A stretch of DNA of 9,715 nucleotides, taken from Candidatus Altimarinota bacterium. Lineage in GTDB: Bacteria; Patescibacteriota; Gracilibacteria; GCA-2401425; JAJOLG01. Below the pieces are notes generated by a model. The model was not told where the DNA came from. It did no database searches and saw only the letters and a program-made list of their open reading frames with translations. The stretch covers positions 1 through 9,715 of the forward strand of contig JAJOLG010000046.1 of the NCBI GenBank assembly GCA_021129445.1, written 5' to 3'. Position numbers and translations under genes: made by a program. Shown here in pieces: positions 1-6,865 of the stretch (positions are counted from its first letter, which is position 1; every line of letters begins with the position of its first letter).

Positions 1-310
1 TGTTACTTTTAGCTGAACAACTGTTGAGCCATAACAGGATTATTACTCATAATAACAACCATGCAACAATATTTAACTCTAAATATTCAACTTCACAATC
101 CTACCAAACTTCAATCTCAACACAATCTTAATTAAAAACGAAACAACAATAACTCCTATAAAATATTTGTAGTAGCATACAAATTTGCATTTATTGATGA
201 AGATATGGAAATCAGTCCTGTAATTGCCATGATTGTAAATCAAATTCATCAAAATAAACTTGAAATCCAAGTTTTTTTTTCTAGCGTTTTTTTATGCGAA
301 AAAATATTTT
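1..310 (-). other. Upstream region without a confident gene; possible membrane or lipoprotein gene fragment on the minus strand
   Basis: The minus strand here is rich in T and G, like a membrane-protein coding strand, and two frames stay open if TGA is glycine. One (308 down to 156, stop TAG) reads about 50 residues including TWISSLFGGIGFTIMAITGL; its first ATG is at 230, which would leave only 24 residues. The other is open from 100 to the window edge and reads LLLGVIILLWLNSC, which resembles a lipoprotein signal ending in a lipobox cysteine, but it has no ATG. A third frame (270 to 79) is open but uses no TGA at all, unlike the genes around it. T-rich strands produce hydrophobic readings by chance, so this may be the start of a lipoprotein gene running off the window, a decayed gene, or non-coding DNA. 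I cannot decide. Confidence 0.2.
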
Positions 311-315
311 AAAAT
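310..315 (+). promoter_or_regulatory. Possible -10 box for uvrA
   Basis: TAAAAT ends 8 bases before the uvrA ATG, so transcription from it would give an almost leaderless mRNA. No convincing -35 box is visible in the T-run upstream, and no Shine-Dalgarno sequence lies before the ATG. In DNA this AT-rich such hexamers are common, so the call is weak. Confidence 0.2.
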
Positions 316-323
316 AAATTTTT

Positions 324-3197
324 ATGTCAAACCAAATCTCAATCAAAGGTGCAAAAATGCACAATTTAAAAAATATCGATATTGATATTCCAAAAAATAA
401 ACTTGTTGCAATTACATGAGTTTCGTGATCTTGAAAGTCCTCGTTGGCTTTTGATACGATTTATGCGGAAGGGCAGAGGAGGTATATGGAGAGTTTATCC
501 TCATATGCAAGGCAATTTTTGCAAACTTCGTGAAAACCCGAGGTGGATTCGATTGAGTGATTGTCGCCAGCGATTTCTATTGATCAAAAAACAGTTTCAA
601 GAAATCCTCGTTCAACTGTTGGGACAATTACTGAAATTTATGATTATTTAAGGTTGCTTTATGCGAAAGTTGGAGATGTTTTTTGTCCAAAATGTCAAAA
701 AAAATTATCAAAGCACACAGTTTCACAAATGATTGAAGATGTTGCAAATTATGAAGAATGAACAAAGATAATGGTAATGGCACCAATTGTAAGATGAGAA
801 AAATGAAGTCATATCAAGACAATTGCAAGGATTGAGTCTGAGTGATTTTTGAGGTATAGAGTTGATTGAGAATTACATACAATTGCTGATGAAGTTGAGC
901 TTGATCCGGAAATTCCACATGATATTGAGATTGTTGTGGATAGAATTATTGTGAAGGATATGTGAGAAAAATTTATGGAAGTTGGATGAGAAAAGTTTTC
1001 TGAGATAAATCCAAACAGGTCTCGTCTCTCTGATTCTATTGAATTGGCTTTAAAACATTGAAACTGATTGCTTTACATTTTAAATGCAACGACAAACGAA
1101 GTGCAAAAATTTTCTGAAAGATTTTTTTGTGAAGAGCATAATGAAGTAGAATTTCCAGAGATTGAACCGAGAAGTTTTTCTTTTAATTCGCCAGTTTGAG
1201 CCTGTGAAAGGTGTCATTGACTTTGATCGGTTTTAAAACCAGATTTGGAAAAAATTTTTTCTGATGATTTGACAATTTCTGAATGATGAATTTTGCCATG
1301 GTCTTCGCTTGATATTGAGAGAAATCAAAATTATAAAGTTTTGGAAAAAGTTGCAAAAAAGTATAAATTTGATTTTAAAACTGAAATTAAAAAATTTACA
1401 AAAGAGCAAAAAGAAGTTATTTTGTATTGAACCTGAGATAAAAAATATTCCATTGAACTTGAAACTGAGTGATTTAAATGAAAAATTTCAGTTGAATTTG
1501 ATGGTTTGGTGAAATATTTAGATAAAAAACATTGATGATCGACATCTGAAATTGCAAGAGATTCGGTTGAAAAATTTATGAGTTCAGTCGTTTGTCCAGA
1601 TTGTGACTGAAATAGATTAAAAAAAGAGGTTTTGTCAGTTTTAATTGATTGAAAAAATATTATTGAAGCCACAAAATTAAATATTTTTGAGTCAAAAGAA
1701 TTTTTTGAGTGAATTTTAAAAAAATTAGATTGATTTAAAAAAGAAATTGCAGAAAAAATTGCAGAAGATATTGTGCATAGATTGGAATTTTTATTGAAAG
1801 TTTGAGTTTGATATTTAAATTTAGACAGGTCAGCGCCAACTTTATCTTGATGAGAAGGTCAAAGAATTCGTCTTGCAACTCAGATTTGATCAGCATTGGA
1901 GTGAGTTTTGTATGTTTTGGATGAGCCTTCAATTTGATTGCATCAAAGAGATAATTCAAAACTTATTGAGACGATGAGGTGACTTCAAGAAATCTGAAAT
2001 TCAGTGATTGTTGTTGAGCATGATGAGGATACGATGAAAGCATCGGATTATATTATTGAGATTTGACCAAAAGCATGAGTGCATTGATGAGAGTTAATTG
2101 CACAATGAACTTATGAAGAAATTTTGAAAAATGAAAAATCAGAAACTGCAAAATGGCTTTCTGGTGAGAAAAAAATTGAAATTCCAAAAAAAAGAAAATG
2201 AAATTGAGATTTTCTTGAAGTAATTTGAGCAAATGAAAACAATTTACAAAATGTTGATGTAAAAATTCCACTTTGATGTTTAGTTTGAATTACATGAGTT
2301 TCGTGATCTTGAAAATCATCTTTAATAAACTGAATTTTATCACCATTTTTGACAAATAAATTAAATAAGTGAAAAAGAAAAGTTTGAAAAGTTAAGGAGA
2401 TAAAATGATATGAAAATTTAGATAAAATTATTAGAATTGACCAAACACCAATTTGAAGAACTCCAAAATCAAATCCAGTAACTTATACTTGAACTTTTCA
2501 GCAAATTAGAGAGGTTTTTGCATGACAACCAGAGTCAAAAGTAAGATGATATTGACCTTGAAGATTTTCATTTAATGTAAAATGATGAAGATGTGAGGCT
2601 TGTCAGTGAGATTGAATGAAAAAAATTGAAATGCATTTTATGCCAGATATGTATGTAAAATGTGAAGAATGTCAATGAAAAAGATATAATCGTGAAACTT
2701 TGGAAATAACTTACAGATGAAAAAATATTTACGAAGTGCTTGAAATGACTGTTTCTGAGGCATTAGAATTTTTTAAAGCCTTACCAAAAGTGAAGGCAAT
2801 CGTTGAAACACTTGAAAATGTTTGACTTTGATACATAAAATTATGACAACCTTCCCCTCAATTGTCTTGATGAGAAGCTCAAAGGGTGAAATTAGCGACA
2901 GAGCTTGCAAAAATTCAGACTTGAAACACAATTTATTTACTTGATGAGCCAACAACTTGATTGTATTTTTCTGATATTGCGAAGTTAATTGATGTAATTC
3001 AGTGACTTGTTGATAAATGAAATTCTGTGTTGATTATTGAGCATAATCTGGATATGATAAAAATCTGCGATCATATTATTGATATTTGACTTGATGGTTG
3101 AGATAAATGATGAAGAATTGTTGCACAGTGAAGTGTTGAGGATATTGCAAAATGTGAGGAGAGTTTTACTGGTCAGTATTTGAAGAAGTTGATTTAG
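324..3197 (+). CDS. uvrA: UvrABC system protein A (excinuclease ATPase, UvrA), genetic code 25
   Basis: UvrA is the DNA-damage-sensing ATPase of nucleotide excision repair; as a dimer it loads UvrB onto lesions. With TGA read as glycine the frame is open for 957 residues (E. coli UvrA is 940) and ends at TAG. The N-terminus [14 protein letters not shown] supports this start over the ATG 11 codons later. Visible parts in order: Walker A GVSGSGKSS (K38); CPKC at 121-124; CERCHGLG at 294; CPDCDGNRL at 424; ABC signature LSGGEGQR at 507; DEPSIGLHQRD; second Walker A at 658 (K664); the motif RGYGPGRFSFNVKGGR followed by zinc-finger pairs CEAC (757) and CEEC (780); second signature LSGGEAQR at 847; Walker B DEPTTGL (D874, E875). 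The second site reads GLYFSD where GLHF is usual. The gene stands alone, has no Shine-Dalgarno sequence, and is followed at once by a strong terminator. No frameshift or missing catalytic motif was found. Confidence 0.97.
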
Positions 3198-3204
3198 AAA
3201 AATG

Positions 3205-3232
3205 AAACCTGAAATTTTTTTCAGGTTTTTTT
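3205..3232 (+). terminator. Rho-independent terminator of uvrA
   Basis: Perfect 10-bp stem (AAACCTGAAA at 3205-3214 with TTTCAGGTTT at 3219-3228), TTTT loop and a run of T, starting 7 bases after the uvrA stop. Confidence 0.85.
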
Positions 3233-3398
3233 ATAAAAAATTAGAAAATTAAAAAATAATTTTTCTTTACCAAAAAACTCGCTTCGCTTAGACAGTTTTG
3301 CTTTGAAAAATGAAGTGTTAAACTTCACTAGACCCTATTTTTTTATAACAAAAAACATATCAAAATTTTTTGATATGTTTTAAATTTTTTCAAGAAAA
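3233..3398. other. Intergenic region between convergent uvrA and the bS21 gene
   Basis: Most of it is A/T. A richer island at about 3280-3336 contains CTCGCTTCGCTTAGACAG followed by a small GAAGT/ACTTC stem-loop (3312-3326). No ORF fits it. The bS21 terminator lies at 3352-3381. Confidence 0.5.
3352..3381 (-). terminator. Terminator after the bS21-like gene (possibly two-way)
   Basis: A perfect inverted repeat around CATATC/GATATG (AAAACATATCAA at 3352-3363 with TTGATATGTTTT at 3370-3381) begins 18 bases past the stop of the minus-strand gene. The minus strand continues into T-rich sequence. The plus side is T-rich too, so it could act in both directions. Confidence 0.7.
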
Positions 3399-3608
3399 TT
3401 ATGCGTAAAGTAAAGCAGTTTTTCTTTTTTTTCTATATTCTTCTCTTTTTAAAGCAGATTGTCTTTGAAGTGCCTTTGTAGGTTTTTTAGTATTGTATCT
3501 AGTTGCTCTTTTTTTTAATACAAGTCTAGAATTTCTAACTTGTTTTTTAAATCTGTTAGCTACTTTTTCAGAAGTTTCTCTTTCTCATCTAATTGCGTAA
3601 ATTGCCAT
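3399..3608 (-). CDS. rpsU: Small ribosomal subunit protein bS21 (putative)
   Basis: A 69-residue, very basic protein starting MAIYAIRGERETSEKVANRF and ending at TAA. Family bS21 sits near the anti-Shine-Dalgarno end of 16S rRNA and helps initiation. The match lies in the overall pattern: a short beta start, then E-x-x-E/V-x-x-RFK (RFKKQV at about 19-24), a basic middle, Y-x-x-KP-x-K (about 38-44), and a Lys/Arg-rich helical tail (KREEYRKKRK). Length agrees with the usual 55-75 residues. One in-frame TGA encodes glycine in IRGERE. It lies 93 bases downstream of tRNA-Leu on the same strand and may share its transcript. The ATG is preceded by an A/T stretch containing TTAACAATTA, with no Shine-Dalgarno sequence. 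The family is weakly conserved, so another small basic ribosomal protein is the main alternative. Confidence 0.75.
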
Positions 3609-3701
3609 ATTTTAATTGTTAATAATTATTAATTTGTTAAAATAGTTTTTACTGTTATTTTCTCCCTTTTTTAATTTTAAAAGAATAAAAACTTTTTTAA
3701 A

Positions 3702-3785
3702 TGGTGCCCAGAAGAGGATTCGAACCTCCACGCAATAAGCACTGGCTTCTAAGGCCAGCGTGTCTACCAATTCCACCATCTGGGC
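3702..3785 (-). tRNA. tRNA-Leu (anticodon UAG), CCA encoded
   Basis: The minus strand folds as a class II tRNA. The acceptor stem is GCCCAGA/TCTGGGC, followed by discriminator A and a genomic CCA (3702-3704). The D arm contains GGTAGACAC. The anticodon stem is CTGGC/GCCAG with loop CTTAGAA, giving anticodon UAG, which reads CUN leucine codons. The variable arm is long (TGCTTATTGCG), and the T arm is GGAGG-TTCGAAT-CCTCT. It lies upstream of the bS21-like gene on the same strand. Short ORFs crossing this locus are artefacts. Confidence 0.97.
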
Positions 3786-3809
3786 ATTAGCATTTTGAAA
3801 TGCCAAAAA

Positions 3810-3837
3810 AAAATAATTTTATTTTGAAAAATGTCAA
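3810..3837 (-). promoter_or_regulatory. Putative promoter for tRNA-Leu
   Basis: Consensus -35 TTGACA on the minus strand (3832-3837) is followed after 16 bases by TATTTT (3810-3815, 4 of 6 matches to TATAAT). Transcription would start about 18 bases before the mature tRNA. The TTGACA is one arm of an inverted repeat whose other arm faces rpmF. Confidence 0.4.
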
Positions 3838-3845
3838 TATTTTTA

Positions 3846-3873
3846 TTGACATTTTTTTTTAATTTACTAAATT
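3846..3873 (+). promoter_or_regulatory. Putative promoter for the rpmF-nusB-rnc cluster
   Basis: TTGACA (3846-3851), a 16-base spacer and TAAATT (3868-3873, 4 of 6 matches). It mirrors the tRNA-Leu -35 box. A start near 3880 would place the palindromes at 3863-3903 partly in the leader. An alternative is TATAAA just before the ATG at 3941, but that would leave no room for a leader. Confidence 0.35.
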
Positions 3874-3910
3874 TTTTTAGTAAAAAGTTTTTTTAAAAAA
3901 ACTCTTTTTT
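3863..3910 (+). promoter_or_regulatory. Stacked hairpins upstream of rpmF; candidate attenuator
   Basis: Hairpin 1 is TTTACTAAA (3863-3871) with TTTAGTAAA (3876-3884). It is followed by a perfect 18-base palindrome, AGTTTTTTTAAAAAAACT (3886-3903), and then a run of T. This shape resembles an intrinsic terminator, yet it lies 30-80 bases upstream of rpmF with no gene ending before it on this strand. The stems are almost purely A/T and may be weak. Confidence 0.3.
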
Positions 3911-3940
3911 ATTCAAAAAATAAATTTTAAGATATAAAAT

Positions 3941-4174
3941 ATGGCAGTACCAAAGAAAAAAGCATCGAAAACTCAATCAAGAACTAGAAGAAGTACTTAT
4001 ATTGCTTTGCAAAGAAAAAGACTTTTAAATATTACAAATATTATTGTAAATAAAGAAACTTGAGAAGAATCTTTAAATCATAGACTTCCAAAGTCTTGAG
4101 TTTATAAATGAATTCAAATTAAAACTCCAAAAGAAAAAAGAGTTAAAGCTGCAAAAGAAGTGATTGAAGTTTAA
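3941..4174 (+). CDS. rpmF: Large ribosomal subunit protein bL32
   Basis: A 77-residue basic protein starting MAVPKKKASKTQSRTRRS, the hallmark N-terminus of bL32, a 50S protein near the peptide exit region. The LNHRLPKSGVYKG segment (about 46-58) corresponds to the conserved LSHRVCPSCGYYKG region, but the four zinc-ligand cysteines are all absent, so this is a cysteine-free (C-minus) form. It carries a lysine-rich tail longer than typical bL32 (usually 55-65 residues). Three in-frame TGA codons encode glycine, including those in the SGVYKG motif. The stop is TAA. It is the first gene of a cluster; nusB follows after 24 bases. No Shine-Dalgarno sequence is seen; the ATG is preceded by GATATAAAAT. 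Confidence 0.93.
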
Positions 4175-4198
4175 TCTTAATTAAAAATTTTTGTAATT

Positions 4199-4633
4199 AT
4201 GAAAAATAATACAAAAAAATTTTCACCAAGATATCAATCAAGAGAACTTTCTTTGAAGGTTCTCTTTTCATATTCTCAAAATAAAAGAGTGTGAATTGAT
4301 GAAAATTTTAAATATATGAAGGAAAATTTTTTTCCTAAATTAAAAAAAACAGAACTGGCAGAGCAAATTTTGGAAAATTTTATTTCAAATCAGAAAAAAA
4401 TTGAAGAAATTGTAAAAGAATTTGCGGTAAAATTTGATTTAAAAAAACAAAATCCAATTGACATTGTGATTTTGGAAATGCTTGTGACTGAAATGCTTTA
4501 CATTAAAACACCAGCAAAAGTTGCGATTTCTGAATATTTAAATTTGACAATTGATTATTCAAAAGATGGGTCTTGTTCTTTTATTAACTGAGTTGCAGCA
4601 CAAGTTGTAAAAAAATATGTTGATGAAAAATAA
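4199..4633 (+). CDS. nusB: Transcription antitermination factor NusB
   Basis: A 144-residue protein, the usual NusB length (130-150), ending at TAA. NusB, with NusE/S10, binds boxA RNA and promotes antitermination and folding of rRNA transcripts. The N-terminal block FSPRYQSRELSLKVLFSYSQ matches the family start (arginine-rich, ALQ/K-x-LF-x-x). The C-terminal blocks PIDIVILEMLVTEMLYIKTPAKVAISEY... and SFINGVAAQVV match the conserved IP-x-x-VAI-E...FVNGVL signature. TGA encodes glycine in RVGIDE and in the strongly conserved FING. The first ATG gives the full domain; an ATG 39 codons in would cut off helix 1. It lies between rpmF and rnc on the same strand, which fits a ribosome-synthesis operon. 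Confidence 0.93.
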
Positions 4634-4673
4634 TTTGTTGAGAAAAAATAAAAATTTAAATAATAAAATAATA

Positions 4674-4747
4674 AATTAATTTTTTTTAAATTGGGAAAAA
4701 TTTTTTTCTCATTCTAAAAAAAATTAATTCTAAAAAAGAATTAATTT
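4674..4747 (+). promoter_or_regulatory. Overlapping long hairpins in the leader of rnc; candidate RNase III autoregulatory site
   Basis: Hairpin A has perfect 14-base arms, 4674-4687 (AATTAATTTTTTTT) and 4716-4729 (AAAAAAAATTAATT). The region between them can fold further (GGGAAAA at 4693-4699 with TTTTCTC at 4704-4710), giving a rod of about 22-25 pairs. Hairpin B pairs AAATTAATTC (4721-4730) with GAATTAATTT (4738-4747) and ends 7 bases before the rnc ATG. A and B share 4721-4729, so only one can form at a time. Known rnc leaders (E. coli, Streptomyces) are cut by RNase III itself. That role here is inference; hairpin A could instead be a terminator after nusB. Confidence 0.45.
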
Positions 4748-4754
4748 TAGTAAA

Positions 4755-5441
4755 ATGGAAAATTTTGAAGCACTTGAAAAAAAAATAAATTTAAAATTTA
4801 AAAATTTAGATTTATATAAAAATGCTTTTATTCATAGGTCTTATTTAAATGAACATAAAAATGTCAAAGAGCATAATGAGAGAATTGAATTTTTGTGAGA
4901 TGCCGTTTTGGAATTGGCTGTGACGGATTTTTTGTATAAAAAATTTCCAAAATTTAATGAATGAAAATTGACAAATTTTAGATCTTCACTTGTAAAAAAG
5001 GAAACTTTGGCTCAGACCGCAAGAGGATTGTGATTGTGAGATTTTTTGAAATTGTCAAAAGGGGAAAATGAAACCTGATGAAGAAACAAGGATTATATTT
5101 TAGCAAATACCTTTGAGGCATTTTTAGGTGCAATTTATTTGGATTTATGATATAAATCGGCAGAAAAATTTGTGATAGAAAATGTGGTTACAAAACTTGA
5201 TAATATTGTTGAACAGCAAACTTTTATTGATTCTAAAACGAAAATTCAATGATATGTGCAATCGGTTTTTAAATTTACTCCAAAATATGAGACAATTACA
5301 GAATCTTGATTTGATCATGATAAACATTATGTGATTTGAATTTACTCGGCATGATGTTTAATGTGAGTTTGAGAATGAAAAAGTAAGCAAATGGCTCAGC
5401 AAATGGCAGCGAAAAAGGCTTGTGATTTACTTTGAGTTTAG
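4755..5441 (+). CDS. rnc: Ribonuclease III
   Basis: A 228-residue protein (E. coli 226) ending at TAG. RNase III cuts double-stranded RNA, releases rRNA precursors from the primary transcript and controls some mRNAs. The catalytic domain carries the signature HNERIEFLGDA (E42, E45, D49, matching E. coli E38, E41, D45) and a second acidic site ANTFEAFLGAIYLD (E121 matching E117). The position equal to D114 is N118, a conservative change. From about residue 158, DSKTKIQGYVQ begins the double-stranded-RNA-binding domain, ending in GKSKQMAQQMAAKKACDLL. TGA encodes glycine in FLGDA and many other sites. It is last in the rpmF-nusB-rnc series, 121 bases after nusB, a gap that holds two alternative hairpins. 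A two-way terminator follows. Confidence 0.96.
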
Positions 5442-5446
5442 GAAAT

Positions 5447-5476
5447 AAAAAAAGCATAATTTTTTATGCTTTTTTT
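5447..5476. terminator. Two-way terminator between rnc and the LRR lipoprotein gene
   Basis: AAAAAAAGCAT (5447-5457) pairs perfectly with ATGCTTTTTTT (5466-5476), and the core extends to GCATAA/TTATGC. It starts 5 bases after the rnc stop and 8 bases beyond the stop of the opposing gene, with T-runs on both strands, so it can serve both convergent genes. Confidence 0.85.
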
Positions 5477-5483
5477 AAATTTC

Positions 5484-6269
5484 TTATTTTTTTTCAGTAT
5501 TAATTTTTTGCAAATCTCAATTTCATTGAGGATGTCTCATTTTATAAACTCTTTGGTTGTTTTCCTCAACAGCCTTCACAATTTCTGGATTTATTTTATT
5601 AAATTTAATTGTAAACATTTGAAGTTTTGATTTTTCATTGTTTAAAATTTTATCAATATTTTCAACTTGATTAAATTCAATTTTTAAGGTGTCAAGATTA
5701 TTTAAGGCAGAAAGTTTGTCAATATTCGTCAATTGATTCCGTGCAAGTCATAAATATTTTAAATTTTTCAAATTTTCCAATCAATCAACTTTTTTAATTT
5801 TATTAAAATTTAAATGCAATTCTTGTAAACTTGTTAGTTCTCAAATTCAATCAATTTCTTCAATTCAAGCTTTTGTTAAATCTAATTTTCATAAAATTCT
5901 TGAAGGAATTTTTTCAATTCATTCGGTATTTTTAATTTGATTAAAAGATAAATCCAATTCTTTTAAATTTAAAAAATTTTTAAATTTTTCTCAGTCAATT
6001 TCTGTAATTTTATTTGCATTTAAAGAAATTGAAGTTATTGCATCAGCTCCTGTTCAAGATAAAAATTTTGTAAAATCAGGAATTTTAGTTAGTCAAAGAT
6101 TTGATAAATCTATGTGTCATTGATAGGTTTGTTCTTCAAGAAACTCAGCTGAGATTTTTTTATCTCATTCCGATAATTTATGAAATGGATTTGAAATTTT
6201 TTCACAGGCAGAAAGGGAAAAAAGTGAGAAAATTACAGTTAATAGAAAAAATTTTTTTAAAATTTTCAT
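5484..6269 (-). CDS. Leucine-rich-repeat lipoprotein, probably surface exposed
   Basis: A 261-residue protein ending at TAA. The N-terminus MKILKKFFLLTVIFSLFSLSAC is a lipoprotein signal peptide: a lysine-rich start, a hydrophobic stretch and lipobox LSAC, with acylation expected at C22. From about residue 53 to 235 there are six or seven leucine-rich repeats of about 22 residues, for example LKELDLSFNQIKNTEGIEKI, LQELHLNFNKIKKVDGLENL and LKYLGLARNQLTNIDKLSAL. The LxxLxLxxNxI pattern is close to the SDS22/internalin type. LRR arcs usually bind other proteins. Several TGA codons encode glycine. It follows the DUF1858 gene by 46 bases on the same strand, and TATAAA 13 bases upstream may be its own -10. 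The protein's partner is unknown; a role in host-cell contact would suit this lifestyle but is inference. Confidence 0.88.
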
Positions 6270-6315
6270 TTTTTGAAATTATTTTATAATTTTTTTTTAT
6301 TTTTATTTTTGTTTT

Positions 6316-6534
6316 TTAAAATTCTGAAAATTCTTTTCAGGCTTCATTTAAATCTTTTACCAAATTATCGATATCTTCATCAGACATAAAATGTGCAGAA
6401 GCTCATTCTTCAATTGTTTCAAAGCTTGCTCAACCGCATCAGGCACATCAAAGTCAGTAAGACATAAAAATTTCAATTGCTTCTGGGTGCTCCAAAATTA
6501 CATCTGAAATTAAGTCGTCTTTTGTTATTTTCAT
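6316..6534 (-). CDS. DUF1858 domain protein (small CxxC dithiol protein)
   Basis: A 72-residue protein, essentially one DUF1858 domain, ending at TAA. Visible signs are the start MKITKDDLISDVILEHPEAI, the loop YGLGCAGCGGASFETIEEGA (about 26-45) with the paired cysteines C30 and C33, and a C-terminal helix DEDIDNLVKDLNE. DUF1858 proteins accompany hybrid-cluster and disulfide-reductase proteins in many anaerobes, and the two cysteines suggest redox or metal/cluster chemistry; the biochemical role is not settled. Five glycines in and around the cysteine loop are TGA, so the gene breaks completely under the standard code. It lies between rpsO and the LRR lipoprotein gene. Its ATG is only about 20 bases past the rpsO terminator, so it is either transcribed by read-through or from a promoter overlapping that hairpin. 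Confidence 0.88.
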
Positions 6535-6554
6535 CAGGTTTTTTAGTTTTTAAA

Positions 6555-6591
6555 TTAAAAAATATTTGAATTTAATCCAAATATTTTTTAA
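6555..6591 (-). terminator. Terminator-like hairpin after rpsO
   Basis: A perfect 14-bp inverted repeat (TTAAAAAATATTTG 6555-6568, CAAATATTTTTTAA 6578-6591) with a 9-base loop, 17 bases after the rpsO stop. The DUF1858 ATG lies 20 bases beyond it, so termination may be partial. A smaller GATTAAG/CTTAATC stem (6600-6606, 6615-6621) overlaps the rpsO stop codon. Confidence 0.65.
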
Positions 6592-6607
6592 TTTTTTTAG
6601 ATTAAGA

Positions 6608-6865
6608 TTATTTTCTTAATCCTAATTCTTTTTTTAATTCAATTGCTTTATCTTTATTTTTTCTTTCAAGGTAAGACATTAATTTTTTTCTTTGACCAGT
6701 TAATTTAATAAGTCAAATTTTTGAATGAATATCTTTTTTGTGAACTTTTAAATGTTCAGTTAAATGTGCAATTCTTGCAGTTAAAAGTGCAATTTGAACT
6801 TCTGTCGATCAAGTGTCCTTGTCGTGTTTTTTGAATTTTTTGATTGCGTCTTGTTTTTTAATCAT
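6608..6865 (-). CDS. rpsO: Small ribosomal subunit protein uS15
   Basis: An 85-residue protein (E. coli uS15 is 89) ending at TAA. uS15 binds the central domain of 16S rRNA at the helix 20-21-22 junction and helix 22, and is an early assembly protein. Diagnostic blocks: [28 protein letters not shown] (about 13-40), [20 protein letters not shown] (about 47-66, matching the conserved HSRRGLLxLVxxRRxLLxYL) and the basic C-terminus. The invariant glycine in DTGS and the one in KIGL are both TGA. It begins a minus-strand series with the DUF1858 and LRR genes. Its leader contains a strong bulged hairpin at 6891-6922. No Shine-Dalgarno sequence; the ATG is preceded by TTTTACAATT. Confidence 0.96.

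Noticed and set aside
382-651. Standard-code ORF of 89 codons at the start of uvrA
   Set aside because: It is a shifted frame; the uvrA frame gives perfect family motifs over the same bases.
324-3197. uvrA as a pseudogene with many premature TGA stops
   Set aside because: Every TGA can be read as glycine and many fall on invariant glycines; the same holds in all other genes here.
3612-3806. A 64-codon minus-strand ORF
   Set aside because: It is a reading of the tRNA-Leu gene and its flanks.
3829-3860. Inverted repeat as a terminator
   Set aside because: It lies upstream of both divergent neighbours, so there is no transcript to end; the TTGACA arms suit a promoter pair better.
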